Source: FEN-680 sp036845225
GTDB taxonomy: Bacteria > Actinomycetota > Geothermincolia > Fen-727 > Anoxymicrobiaceae
Assembly: GCA_036845225.1 (NCBI GenBank)
Contig: DAIUEJ010000010.1
Span: 1 to 64,000, forward strand
Reading direction: 5' to 3'
DNA: 64,000 bases
Each line of letters opens with the position of its first letter. The stretch's first letter is position 1. The notes under the pieces are model-generated. The model did no database searches, was not told where the DNA came from, and was given only the letters and a program-made list of their open reading frames with translations. Made by a program: the position numbers and the translations under genes. Below are positions 1 to 8,338 of this stretch, piece by piece.

Positions 1-311
1 CGCAACCCGCGCCTGCCCCATCACCGAAACCGACGCCGGCGCCCAAGCCTTCACCGGAGCCCACAGAGAAGCCTGAGCCGCCCGAGCCGCCCGAGCCACC
101 TGAAAATCACGACCGCGAGACCGACACGGCGGGAAGCCTCAACCTCTTAGCGCCGCCACTCGCGGCATTCTTCGGCCCGGGATTTGTCACGGATTTCATG
201 AGAGCGGCATCGCTCGAGAGGTCCATACCGGTGGCGATTGCGGCGATGCTGGTGCGGGTCTCGATGATCCAGTCGGGAGACTCACGGACTACCTTGAGCA
301 GGCTGCCCTAG
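1..311 (+). CDS. C-terminal end of a proline-rich protein (partial)
   Basis: The frame is open from the window edge (first full codon at base 3) to a TAG at 309-311. It encodes about 34 residues of Pro/Ala/Glu-rich linker (PxP and PPEP-type repeats), then about 60 ordinary residues with hydrophobic stretches. The linker resembles spacers in exported or surface proteins, but no domain is recognisable in what is visible. The stop codon overlaps the convergent Fe-S protein gene by 4 bases (CTAG is read as a stop on both strands). Function unknown. Confidence 0.55.
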   Translation, partial: QPAPAPSPKPTPAPKPSPEPTEKPEPPEPPEPPENHDRETDTAGSLNLLAPPLAAFFGPGFVTDFMRAASLERSIPVAIAAMLVRVSMIQSGDSRTTLSRLP

Positions 312-1513
312 AGGCCCTCGTCTATGTCGCCCGGCTTGAACCTCTTCGGCGTGAGCAATGCCGGCCCCTGGTGCAGGATGGTGCCCGCCAGCATCCTCCG
401 CGCGAACCGCCCGTGCCATTCTTCCAGTTGCTCGCCCAGCGCCATGCTCAGCAGTTCGAGCACGTGGTAGACCGGCGGCCCCAGTGGGTTTAGAAGCTTT
501 CCCGTGAGGAACATCTGCAGGCACCCTGAGCAGTACGTCGCGATGGCGTCGGCCCCGGTCCTGGTCGCCTCCCGCACGACTTTCAGCGTGTAGGGCGTGA
601 TCTTCCACGGGTTGTACGCGCTGTACGGGCTGAAGCCCGCCCCGATGCCGCAGCAGAGCATGCACTCCGCCGAGTTCCCCATCTCCACGACCTCAGCCCC
701 GGCGCGCTCCAGGATGCGGCGCGGCAGGTCCATGTACTCCTGGCCGAACTGCTTGCCGTAGCACGACTCCTGGACGGTCACTGTCATGTCGAGCGGCTGC
801 TTGATCTCGAGCTCGCCGGAGGCCAGCTTGCGGTCGATGACCTCCAGGTACGAGTCCATCTCGAACTGGTAGTCCGCGCCGAAGTGCGGCAGCACCCGCG
901 TGAACATGTAATAACCCGCGCTGCAGAGGATGGTCACCTTCTTCGCTTCGAGCGCGTCGAAGTAGGCGGTGGTCTTGCGCGCCACCTGCTCCAACTGGTC
1001 GAAGAGCCCCATCCTCCAGTACATCTCGCCGCAGCAGAACTCCAGCCCGCCGCGGATGTCCAGCCCCTCGAGTGACCGCGTCTGTGTCAGGAGCGGCGTC
1101 GCGATCATGTTACACCCCGGATAGCAGACTTCGTCTGCCGGCGTCATGTCGCGCCACGCCTCGATGATCTTCTTCTCTTTCGGCGTCATCCCCTTGAGGA
1201 TGGCCGTCCTGAAGTTCACCGGGGAGTGGGGGAGGAAGTACCTCGCGCGCTCCGGCAGCCCGCGCTCAGCCACGACCTCTGCGAAGCGGTTGATGATGAG
1301 CTCGCCGGGGTTGCAGGAGTTGGGGCAGAAGAAGTCGCAGTCCAGGCAGGTCGTGCACTCCTTGAGGACCCGTGACGGCCTGCCCTCGCGCAGGTTCGCG
1401 ATCTCGCGCTTGGCTTCGTCCACCGGCATCCGCATCACAGGGCAGAGGGACAGGCAGGTCCCGCACTGCTCGCACGAATCGTGGAGGTAGGGTTTGGGGG
1501 TGCGGTACTCCAT
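308..1513 (-). CDS. (Fe-S)-binding protein, heterodisulfide reductase subunit D-like
   Basis: This 401-residue cytoplasmic protein has two N-terminal 4Fe-4S motifs: CxxCxxCxxxCP at Cys14/17/20/24 and Cys53/56/59/63. Two cysteine-rich CCG-type modules follow (CYPGC...CCGE and CYGKQ...MLCCG, ending with YCSGC). This is the layout of HdrD/GlpC/LutA-type electron-transfer subunits, which pass electrons to disulfide or quinone-type acceptors. I chose the ATG at 1513 because GGAGGG lies just upstream; a longer frame exists but its extra N terminus is Arg-rich shadow sequence. It is downstream of the comFB-like gene and probably cotranscribed with it. The physiological partner is unknown. Confidence 0.85.
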   Translation of the reverse strand: MEYRTPKPYLHDSCEQCGTCLSLCPVMRMPVDEAKREIANLREGRPSRVLKECTTCLDCDFFCPNSCNPGELIINRFAEVVAERGLPERARYFLPHSPVNFRTAILKGMTPKEKKIIEAWRDMTPADEVCYPGCNMIATPLLTQTRSLEGLDIRGGLEFCCGEMYWRMGLFDQLEQVARKTTAYFDALEAKKVTILCSAGYYMFTRVLPHFGADYQFEMDSYLEVIDRKLASGELEIKQPLDMTVTVQESCYGKQFGQEYMDLPRRILERAGAEVVEMGNSAECMLCCGIGAGFSPYSAYNPWKITPYTLKVVREATRTGADAIATYCSGCLQMFLTGKLLNPLGPPVYHVLELLSMALGEQLEEWHGRFARRMLAGTILHQGPALLTPKRFKPGDIDEGL

Positions 1514-1551
1514 CAGTTGCCCTCCGTTGTGGCTCCCGGCGCGGTCGGGCC

Positions 1552-1833
1552 TCAGGCCTCGTGCCTGGGGTGGGCTTTGACTATCTTCATCGCGCGGCTG
1601 ACGGCGACGATGGTGTCGGCCTTGAACTGCGCCTGCAGCTCGCCCATGCGGGCGTACGCGTAACCTTTCGTGGTCACCACGTACTTGGGCTTCACGTCGT
1701 TCAGCGCGATCGCGATCGCGTCGAGCCGGCACCGCGGACAGTCGCAGAACTCATTTTCTTCGGCTAATACTTCGTCCACGTAGTCGGTCACCACGTGTTC
1801 CATGAAGTTGGTGAGCTCCAAGGTCGCCTCCAT
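1552..1833 (-). CDS. ComFB family protein
   Basis: This 93-residue protein carries the ComFB signature: an acidic helical N terminus, the zinc-type knuckle CDCPRCRLD (residues 30-38), and a PKYVVTT segment. ComFB-type proteins are small cytoplasmic proteins first linked to late competence; some homologues bind cyclic dinucleotides. It lies 38 bases upstream of the HdrD-like gene on the same strand, so the two may form an operon. The family call is solid; the role here is not known. Confidence 0.8.
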   Translation of the reverse strand: MEATLELTNFMEHVVTDYVDEVLAEENEFCDCPRCRLDAIAIALNDVKPKYVVTTKGYAYARMGELQAQFKADTIVAVSRAMKIVKAHPRHEA

Positions 1834-2015
1834 CGGGCTCGCAAGACCCGGGTGCGACGCGGTCGCAGTGGTCCGGGTCCGGTTGAGACAACTATATCAC
1901 GGCCCGGCGACCCGGGAGAACCGGCACATGATGACGATCAGCGCAGACTGCCCTCGGGCCGCGCCCCGGCAGGAGCAGGCCTGGGAACGCTGTGGTATCT
2001 GCTCCACCCCTCTGC

Positions 2016-2021
2016 TATAAT
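2016..2021 (+). promoter_or_regulatory. Probable -10 box of the rpsF-dnaB operon
   Basis: A perfect TATAAT lies 63 bases before the TTG start of rpsF, with nothing else coding in the gap. The matching -35 position (TGGTAT, 17-base spacer) is poor, so activation or an extended context is possible. The 1834-2084 gap holds no other convincing gene. Confidence 0.45.
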
Positions 2022-2084
2022 GCCCTTACTTTTGCCCATTTCCACGGATGATGGCGTAGGCATCACCAATCACCGGAGGTTAAT

Positions 2085-2375
2085 TTGCGAAGATATGAGA
2101 CGTTGCTGATCGCGAGTTCGGACCTCGAGGAGCCCGGGTTGAAGGCGCTCCTCGACGAAGTCGCGGCCCTCATCGTGCGCGAGGGCGGGCTGGTCAAGGG
2201 TATCGACGTCTGGGGCCTGCGGCGCCTCGAGTACACCATAAAGCACCAGGATAGCGGTCACTACGCTGTGATAAACTTTGAGGCGGACACCGGTGTCGTG
2301 AAGGAACTCGAGAGGGTCATGGGCATCAGGGACGACGTCCTGAGGACCAAGACTCTCGTTCGCGAGAAGGGATAA
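2085..2375 (+). CDS. rpsF: 30S ribosomal protein S6
   Basis: Full-length 96-residue S6 with the typical MRRYETLLI start, a central helix and the conserved YxIKHQxxGHYxxxxF-like strand. S6 binds 16S rRNA together with S18 in the platform of the small subunit. The TTG start at 2085 is set by CCGGAGGT 5 bases upstream and by the family N terminus. It is first in the classic rpsF-ssb-rpsR-rplI order. Confidence 0.97.
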   Translation: MRRYETLLIASSDLEEPGLKALLDEVAALIVREGGLVKGIDVWGLRRLEYTIKHQDSGHYAVINFEADTGVVKELERVMGIRDDVLRTKTLVREKG

Positions 2376-2381
2376 CGCCAG

Positions 2382-2819
2382 ATGGCAAGCCTCAACAGGG
2401 TGGTGCTGGTAGGTAACCTGACCAGGGACCCCGAGCTCAAGTTCACCACCGCGGGCAAGCCCGTGGCCAGGCTGGGCCTCGCGGTCAACCGCACGCCCTA
2501 CACGAACGACCAGGGCGAGCGCATCGAGGGCGTCGATTTCTTCAACATCGTCGTCTTCGGCAGGCAGGCCGAGACCGCCCACCAGTACCTGCGCAAGGGC
2601 TCGGGCGTCGCGATCGACGGCCGGCTCCGCTACCGTTCCTGGCAGACCGACGACGGCCAGAAGCGCTCGGTCGTGGAGGTCGAGGCCCAGAACGTGCAGT
2701 TCCTGCCGCGCGGGGGCGAGCAGGGCCCAGGAGGCCCTGGAGGGCAGGCAGGCCCGTCAGACGATTTTGCCGGCATAGACGTCCCGCCAATCGAGGGCGG
2801 GGAAGATTACCCCTGGTAA
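2382..2819 (+). CDS. ssb: Single-stranded DNA-binding protein
   Basis: This 145-residue protein has an N-terminal OB fold (about residues 1-105, starting MASLNRVVLVGNLTRDPEL). A Gly/Pro-rich linker and a short acidic tail follow, ending GEDYPW. The tail differs from the canonical DDDIPF but keeps the acidic-hydrophobic character that recruits replication and repair partners. It sits 6 bases after rpsF, as in most bacteria, where S6-SSB-S18 are coexpressed. Confidence 0.97.
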   Translation: MASLNRVVLVGNLTRDPELKFTTAGKPVARLGLAVNRTPYTNDQGERIEGVDFFNIVVFGRQAETAHQYLRKGSGVAIDGRLRYRSWQTDDGQKRSVVEVEAQNVQFLPRGGEQGPGGPGGQAGPSDDFAGIDVPPIEGGEDYPW

Positions 2820-2868
2820 GACAGGTGGCCAATAGGCCAACCACGGTAATAAAAGGAGTGTTTCAGTC

Positions 2869-3114
2869 ATAGCAAGCGAAAAGAAGCAATCGCCGTATCC
2901 GAGAAAGCAGAAGCGCAAGGTCTGTTACTTCTGCAAGGAAAAGATCGACTACATCGACTACAAGGACGTGGGCATGCTGCGGCGTTTTCTCTCCGAGCGC
3001 GGGAAGATAAGGCCCCGCAGGGTGACCGGCACGTGCACTCAGCACCAGGCCGACCTCTGCAAGGCGATCAAGAACGCGCGAGAGGTGGCGCTCCTCCCGT
3101 ATCCGCGCAAATAG
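2869..3114 (+). CDS. rpsR: 30S ribosomal protein S18, apparent AUA start
   Basis: Translation in this frame gives a complete S18: a basic N terminus, the KVCYFC knuckle, a DYKD segment, RRFLSERGKI, RRxTGTC and a PYPRK end (81 residues). No ATG, GTG or TTG is available in frame. The codon where the family begins is ATA at 2869-2871, preceded by AAGGAG at 2853-2858 (10-base spacing). An in-frame GTC lies 3 bases before it. The gene is between ssb and rplI as expected. Gene identity is near certain; the start codon is an inference and could hide a sequencing error. Confidence 0.9.
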   Translation: MASEKKQSPYPRKQKRKVCYFCKEKIDYIDYKDVGMLRRFLSERGKIRPRRVTGTCTQHQADLCKAIKNAREVALLPYPRK

Positions 3115-3147
3115 TCCCCACTCAACCAACACCGGGACGGTGAAACC

Positions 3148-3774
3148 GTGAAGGTCCTGCTCAAACAAGACATAGACCGTGTCGGCCGCATGGGCGAGGT
3201 CATCGACGTCGCCGGCGGCTACGCGCGCAACTACCTCATCCCGAGAGGCCTCGCCGTGGGGGTCACCCGCGGCACCATGAAGGACATCGAGGAACAGAAG
3301 AGAGTGCTCAAGGTCAAGTCCGATCGCCAGCGCGAGCAGCTCGCGTCGGTCGGCGAGAAGATAATGGCAAAGCCGCTGGTCATCAAGGCCCGCTGCAGCG
3401 CAAGTGGCAAGCTCTTCGGGTCCATCACCAACCGCCAACTGGCGGATGCCATCAAAGAGGCCACGGGCGAGGACGTCGACCGCCACAAGATAACAATCGA
3501 CGAGAAGATAAGGACTGTCGGCACTCACACGTCCCTGATCAAGCTCCACCACGACGTCGAGATCTCCAAAGAGTTTGAGGTCGAGGGCGAGGGCTACGAG
3601 GCCGAGGAACCGCCCGAGGAAGAGATCGAGGCCGCGTCTGATGCGCAGGCAACCGCGCAGGCGGTCGAGGCCCAACCAGCCGAAGACCAACCAGCCGAGG
3701 AGGAGAGCGGCGAGCCCGCCGATGAGGCAGGCGGGGACGAGGGCTCCGAACAGCCGCAATCCGAGCAGGAATAG
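3148..3774 (+). CDS. rplI: 50S ribosomal protein L9 with acidic C-terminal extension
   Basis: Residues 1-148 form a normal L9: an N-terminal KVLLKQDIDRVGRMGEVIDV domain with GYARNYLIPRGLA, a long connecting helix and a C-terminal domain. A further 60 residues are almost entirely Glu/Ala/Pro/Gln and probably disordered. L9 is usually about 150 residues, so the tail is an addition. The start is GTG at 3148. It lies 33 bases after rpsR and 6 bases before dnaB. Confidence 0.96.
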   Translation: MKVLLKQDIDRVGRMGEVIDVAGGYARNYLIPRGLAVGVTRGTMKDIEEQKRVLKVKSDRQREQLASVGEKIMAKPLVIKARCSASGKLFGSITNRQLADAIKEATGEDVDRHKITIDEKIRTVGTHTSLIKLHHDVEISKEFEVEGEGYEAEEPPEEEIEAASDAQATAQAVEAQPAEDQPAEEESGEPADEAGGDEGSEQPQSEQE

Positions 3775-3780
3775 GGTCGA

Positions 3781-5151
3781 ATGGCACTGGAGCCGGTACT
3801 CACAACCAGCAGGTCCGACCGCGTCCCGCCTCACAACCTCGAGGCCGAGGAATCGGTCCTTGGCTCGATGATACTCTCCCACCAGGCAGCCGCTGAGGTG
3901 CTGGACATCCTCAGCCCCGAAGACTTTTACAAGGAAGCTCACCGCACCATCTACAAAGCCCTGATCGAGCTGTACGCGGGCGGCTCGGCGACCGACCACG
4001 TGGTGCTCGCCGAGGAGCTCAAGAGGCGGGGGCAACTGGAAACGGTCGGCGACCGCGCGTACCTCTTGATGCTCGCCGACACTACTCCCAATCCTCACAA
4101 CGTCAAGCACTACGCGAGCATAGTCCGAGACATGGCGTTCCGACGCAACCTCATCGACATCGGGTACGACATCACCGGCCTCGGCTACAGCGTGGGCGAG
4201 GAGTTCGCCGACCTCTACGACAGCTCCGAGCAGTCGCTGTACAACCTCGGCAAGAGGATGCGGCGCGAGGGCCTCACCCACATCAGGAACCCGCTCCTGA
4301 TCAGCTTCAACCGCATGTCCGAGGCGAAAGAGGCGCACAAGATGGTGACCGGCGTGCCCACCGGCTTCTACGACCTGGACCGGATAACGAGCGGGCTGCA
4401 GCCGTCGAACCTGGTCATCGTCGGGGGCCGCACCTCGATGGGCAAGACCAGCTTCGCGTTGAACGTCGCACACCACGCCGCGGTCCGCGAGGAGATCGGC
4501 GTCCTCATCTTCAGCCTCGAGATGAACAAGACCGACATCGCCGAGCGCCTGCTGCTCAGCGAGGCCAGGGTCGACTCCGGCAAGTACCGCACCGGTGACG
4601 TCGACGAGAAAGACATGGAGCGCATAGTGCACGCGGCGGGCACCCTGAGCAACGCGCCCATCTACATCGACGATACCGGCGACCTCAAGCTCCTGGAGAT
4701 GAGGTCGATCGCGCGAAAACTGATGTCTACCGAGAAGAACGTCGGTCTCATCATCGTCGACTATATCCAGCTCATGTACAGCGACAAGCGCACCGAGTCG
4801 CGCGCCCAGGAGGTCTCGCGCATCGCCCGCGACCTCAAGGTGATGGCGATGGACCTGGAGGTGCCGGTGCTCGCGGTATCGCAGTTGCGGCGCCCGCCGC
4901 CGACAGTCCAGAAGAAGGACCCGAGCCTGGAGGACCTCAAGGAATCCGGCGGCATCGAGCAGAACGCCGACCTGGTGGTGCTCATATACCGGCCGGAGGT
5001 CGACGACCCGCGGAACAATGACATCAAGGGCGTGGCCGAGATCAACCTCGCCAAGCACCGCAACGGACGCACCGCCAAGTTCAACCTCTACTGGATGGGG
5101 TCGTTCTCCAAGTTCGAGAACCCCGCGGAGGAAGACCTCCTGCAGGAGTAG
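3781..5151 (+). CDS. dnaB: Replicative DNA helicase DnaB
   Basis: This 456-residue hexameric helicase drives fork unwinding. The N-terminal DnaB domain (about residues 15-115) starts with PPHNLEAEESVLGSM. The RecA-like ATPase core (about 180-445) carries Walker A GGRTSMGKTS near residue 215, the Walker B region LIIVDYIQLM and the SQLRR motif. The usual ARPSMGKT appears here as GGRTSMGKT. No intein is present. It is the last gene of the rpsF cluster, six bases after rplI. Confidence 0.96.
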   Translation: MALEPVLTTSRSDRVPPHNLEAEESVLGSMILSHQAAAEVLDILSPEDFYKEAHRTIYKALIELYAGGSATDHVVLAEELKRRGQLETVGDRAYLLMLADTTPNPHNVKHYASIVRDMAFRRNLIDIGYDITGLGYSVGEEFADLYDSSEQSLYNLGKRMRREGLTHIRNPLLISFNRMSEAKEAHKMVTGVPTGFYDLDRITSGLQPSNLVIVGGRTSMGKTSFALNVAHHAAVREEIGVLIFSLEMNKTDIAERLLLSEARVDSGKYRTGDVDEKDMERIVHAAGTLSNAPIYIDDTGDLKLLEMRSIARKLMSTEKNVGLIIVDYIQLMYSDKRTESRAQEVSRIARDLKVMAMDLEVPVLAVSQLRRPPPTVQKKDPSLEDLKESGGIEQNADLVVLIYRPEVDDPRNNDIKGVAEINLAKHRNGRTAKFNLYWMGSFSKFENPAEEDLLQE

Positions 5152-5212
5152 CGAAACCGCGTGATGCCCGCGCCCGTATTCATAGTAATGCGAACACAAG
5201 GAAGGCCTTGAT

Positions 5213-6235
5213 TTGTCGAACGAGACTGACAGCCCTAACGGGAAGACGATAGACGCGTACCTCGGGGTCGACGTAGGATCCGTCTCGACCAACGTGGTGG
5301 CGCTGGACCGGGACGGCGGCGTGCTCTCCTCGGTGTACCTGCGCACGATGGGGCAACCTATCAAGGCTGTGCAGGAAGGCATGCGCGAAGTGGGCGGCAA
5401 GCTGGACGCCAGCGTGGTCATCCGAGGGGCCGGGGCGACCGGCAGCGCGAGGTACCTTACCGGTGTGGTCATCGGCGCCGACCTGGTGAAGAACGAGATC
5501 ACCTCCCACGCGGTCGCCGCAAGCCATATCGTCCCCGGGGTCCGGACGGTGCTCGAGATCGGGGGCCAGGACTCCAAGCTCATCCTGCTTCGCGACGGCA
5601 TCGTCACCGACTTCGCGATGAACACGGTCTGCGCGGCGGGCACCGGCTCTTTCCTCGACCACCAGTCCGCGAGGCTGGGCGTGCCGGTGGAGGAGTTCGG
5701 CGACCTGGCGCTCCAGGCGAAGGAAGGCGCGCAGATAGCCGGGCGCTGCTCGGTCTTCGCCGAGAGCGACATGATCCACAAGCAGCAGGTCGGCTACCCG
5801 ATAGAGGAGATAGTCCTCGGCCTGTGCCGCTCGCTGGTGCGCAACTACCTGAACAACCTCGCCAAGGGCAAGAAGCTCGAGCCCCCGGTCGTGTTCCAGG
5901 GTGGCGTCGCCGCTAACATCGGCATGAAGCGCGCGTTCGAGGACGCCCTCGGGGTCGAGATAAACATCCCTCCGTACCACGACGTGATGGGCGCCATCGG
6001 CGTGGCGCTCCTTACCATGGACGAGTCCGACTACATACCGGAGAGTAACTTCCGCGGCTTCTCGCTCGCCGACTTCGTCTACGACACTTCGTCTTTCAAC
6101 TGCCAGGGTTGCTCCAACAACTGCGAGATCGTGAAGATCAAGACCGGGCGAGAGGTGCTGGCGTGCTGGGGCGGCCGTTGCGGGAAGTGGGAGCTCGAGT
6201 TCGACTCGCCCGCCGGGCGCGTACCGAAGGGGTAA
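5213..6235 (+). CDS. Acyl-CoA dehydratase activase (BcrA/BadF/HgdC type ATPase)
   Basis: This 340-residue member of the ASKHA ATPase fold has GVDVGSVSTN as phosphate loop 1, GGQDSK, a CAAGTGSFLD segment and GGVAANIGM. These are family marks of the homodimeric [4Fe-4S] activator that injects one high-potential electron into 2-hydroxyacyl-CoA dehydratases or benzoyl-CoA reductases. The C terminus adds two extra pairs (CQGCSNNC and CWGGRC) that could bind another metal centre. The start is TTG at 5213. No dehydratase subunits are adjacent, so the client enzyme is unknown. Confidence 0.88.
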   Translation: MSNETDSPNGKTIDAYLGVDVGSVSTNVVALDRDGGVLSSVYLRTMGQPIKAVQEGMREVGGKLDASVVIRGAGATGSARYLTGVVIGADLVKNEITSHAVAASHIVPGVRTVLEIGGQDSKLILLRDGIVTDFAMNTVCAAGTGSFLDHQSARLGVPVEEFGDLALQAKEGAQIAGRCSVFAESDMIHKQQVGYPIEEIVLGLCRSLVRNYLNNLAKGKKLEPPVVFQGGVAANIGMKRAFEDALGVEINIPPYHDVMGAIGVALLTMDESDYIPESNFRGFSLADFVYDTSSFNCQGCSNNCEIVKIKTGREVLACWGGRCGKWELEFDSPAGRVPKG

Positions 6236-6237
6236 GG

Positions 6238-6954
6238 GTGAAGAGAACTGGCTTGCCTCCGGTCCGCCTCACCGCCGTGCTCTTTACCGCGGTCATGCTG
6301 GCGGCGCTCGCCGCCGGTTGCGGGACACCGTCCGCCGGCACCCCGCCGCAGATAGTCAGGAAATCGATCGATGCCCAGGGCCGCCTGAAGTCCGCCAGTA
6401 TAAGCGTGGACAGCGACATCGAACTCCAGGTGCCCGGGGGCAACCAGTCGTCGTCGATGTCCTACAAAGGTTCCTTCGAAGCCCCCGACCGCTGGAAGCT
6501 GACCATCAGGTCGTCGGGCGCCAGGTCGGACGTGGTCATCGTCGGTGGCCGGACCTGGGTCAAGCCCCCCGGCTCGGATACCTGGACCGAGAAGAAGAAC
6601 GCCACCCCGCTGACTGCCGCGTCGCCGAACGACGTGGTCGCGTCCAAGTACCTGAAGTCGGCAAAGAACGTCCAGCTCGTCGACCAGAAAGACGACACCT
6701 ACCACTTGAAGTTCGACCTCGACGTCCTGTCTTTCGCCCGGTCGTTCAACCTCTCGGGGATCGACCCCGCGCTCTTCAAAGGCAAGCAGGCGCACATGGA
6801 GATCTGGGTCCGCAAGAAGGACCTCTTCCTCGAGAAGGCCACCATGAACTTCGCGGGTCACATCGGGGCGCCGGTCAACGCAAACCTGAAGATGAACACC
6901 GAGATCGACTTCTCGGACCTCAACGAGCCGGTCAGCATCGAACCACCTGTCTGA
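6238..6954 (+). CDS. LppX/LprG-like lipoprotein
   Basis: This 238-residue secreted lipoprotein has a basic N terminus, a hydrophobic segment and the lipobox LAAGC (Cys about residue 30). The mature part (KSIDAQGRLKSASISVDSDIEL..., repeated beta strands, KFDLDVLSF) fits the LolA/LprG fold, which carries acylated lipids in actinobacteria. The start is GTG at 6238, two bases after the activase stop, so the two are likely cotranscribed. The fold call rests on pattern only. Confidence 0.7.
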   Translation: MKRTGLPPVRLTAVLFTAVMLAALAAGCGTPSAGTPPQIVRKSIDAQGRLKSASISVDSDIELQVPGGNQSSSMSYKGSFEAPDRWKLTIRSSGARSDVVIVGGRTWVKPPGSDTWTEKKNATPLTAASPNDVVASKYLKSAKNVQLVDQKDDTYHLKFDLDVLSFARSFNLSGIDPALFKGKQAHMEIWVRKKDLFLEKATMNFAGHIGAPVNANLKMNTEIDFSDLNEPVSIEPPV

Positions 6955-6979
6955 AAAAGTGTAAAACCGGTGCCAGGCA

Positions 6980-7008
6980 TGCAAAAAGGGGACAGGCACC
7001 TTTTTGCA
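6980..7008. repeat. Palindromic intergenic repeat, copy 1
   Basis: Ten-base perfect arms TGCAAAAAGG (6980-6989) and CCTTTTTGCA (6999-7008) enclose GGACAGGCA. They are preceded by AAAACCGGTGCCAGGCA (from 6963). The hairpin with flanking A and T tracts lies between convergent genes and could terminate transcription both ways. It belongs to the GGTGCCAGGCACC-type family seen elsewhere in this window. Confidence 0.75.
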
Positions 7009-7072
7009 TTTTCTTCACCAGAGGACTCCGGCCGCTCGTCACTGTCAGCACCGGGCAATCTGACTTCGAGTG

Positions 7073-8227
7073 CTACAGGTCCCTGTTCATCCTCATCAGG
7101 CGCATGAGCAGCGGCCTGTCCAGGACGATCGCGTCCTGCTCGCACAGCTCGTGGCAGCAATAGCACCGCACGCACTTCTTGAGGTCGACCCTGGCGAGAC
7201 CGCCCTCGATGGTGATGGCCTTCGCGGGGCAGCTCTCCACGCACCTCTTGCAGGCGGTGCACTTTCCCTCCACCGGCAGCGGCCGCAGCGCTATCCGGTT
7301 CCCGAACTGCTTCATGATGAAGTCAGGGACGTGCTCGCTGATGTCCTTCTTGGTCGGCAGCTGGAAGCCGGAGAACGCCAGCACGCCGGCGTCGTCGCCG
7401 AGTACAGTGAGTCCTTCGGCGCTCCCGTCGCAGAGGCCCCGCCTTACCGCGGCGGCAAGCGGCTTGTTCTTCGCGAAGTCGATCCCGATGAGCGACATCA
7501 TGAGGGCATCGAGCGAGAGGGCGTCCGGCCCCGCCGCCAGCATCCCCATCTCGGCAAGGTTGCCGGCGCGCGGCCCGTTGCCGTCCATGCCGACCACGGC
7601 GTCCACGATGTTAAGGTCGGGCGCCGACGCGAGCAGCACGTCTATTATCAGATCGGAGAAGTCGGTGTCTTTGGTGAAACGCGAGTGGTACCCGAACTTG
7701 TTGGCGCCGGGCACCGACCCGAACGTGTTCTTGATGGCACCGGTGATGTTAAGGAACATGTGTGTCTTGAACTTAGAGACCGATACCAGGCAGTCGGCTT
7801 CGGCCATCGCGCCGCTGATGGTGATGGCTTTCATGGTCTTTCCCTGCGGGATCTGGACCTGCGTAGTGGAGGTGTCCAGCCCGAGCTCCGCTCCGGTCTC
7901 TCTCGCGACGTCCGCGAAGCCGGTCTTCTCGTAGACGCGCTTCAGGTACGAGGTGGTGAACGGGCCGCCGGGGCTGTCACCGATGGTGATCCTGTCGGTG
8001 ACTTTCTGGAACTGCCTGGCTACCGCGCGCACGACCTCGGGATGGGTCGTTACGGCTTTTTCGGGCGCCGCCCCCAGGAGCGCGTTGACTTTGAGGAAGA
8101 CCGATTGGCCTTCGCCCGCGAACGCGCCGGGCCCGCCGAGCAGCTCGAAGAGTTCGCCGACCTTGCCCTCGACCTTTTCGCGGTCGTAACTGTCACATGC
8201 CTTCAGGGCGACCGTGTTCTTATCCAA
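7073..8227 (-). CDS. DUF362 domain protein with two 4Fe-4S clusters
   Basis: This 384-residue protein has an N-terminal DUF362 domain with VFLKVNALLG, the strongly conserved SVSKFKTH and IKNTFGSVPG motifs. The C-terminal ferredoxin module has CTACKRCVESCP and CVRCYCCHELCE (about residues 322-362). DUF362-ferredoxin proteins are common in strict anaerobes and are assumed to be cytoplasmic electron carriers; no reaction is established. It is encoded opposite its neighbours and is divergent from the MBL-fold gene. Confidence 0.85.
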   Translation of the reverse strand: MDKNTVALKACDSYDREKVEGKVGELFELLGGPGAFAGEGQSVFLKVNALLGAAPEKAVTTHPEVVRAVARQFQKVTDRITIGDSPGGPFTTSYLKRVYEKTGFADVARETGAELGLDTSTTQVQIPQGKTMKAITISGAMAEADCLVSVSKFKTHMFLNITGAIKNTFGSVPGANKFGYHSRFTKDTDFSDLIIDVLLASAPDLNIVDAVVGMDGNGPRAGNLAEMGMLAAGPDALSLDALMMSLIGIDFAKNKPLAAAVRRGLCDGSAEGLTVLGDDAGVLAFSGFQLPTKKDISEHVPDFIMKQFGNRIALRPLPVEGKCTACKRCVESCPAKAITIEGGLARVDLKKCVRCYCCHELCEQDAIVLDRPLLMRLMRMNRDL

Positions 8228-8338
8228 CGTTTCCTCCCGGGACGCCGGCGGGACGTCGGCGCTACATCCATTTGCCGAGGTCGATGGCGTTCATTATAAG
8301 ATGTACGGGCTTAGTTGCATGTATGAAAGGACAATCAA

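Noticed and set aside
2863..5781. Very long open frame (972 codons) on the minus strand opposite rpsR, rplI and dnaB
   Set aside because: It lies antisense to well-identified genes; the translation is His/Arg/Val-rich mirror sequence typical of high-GC shadow frames.
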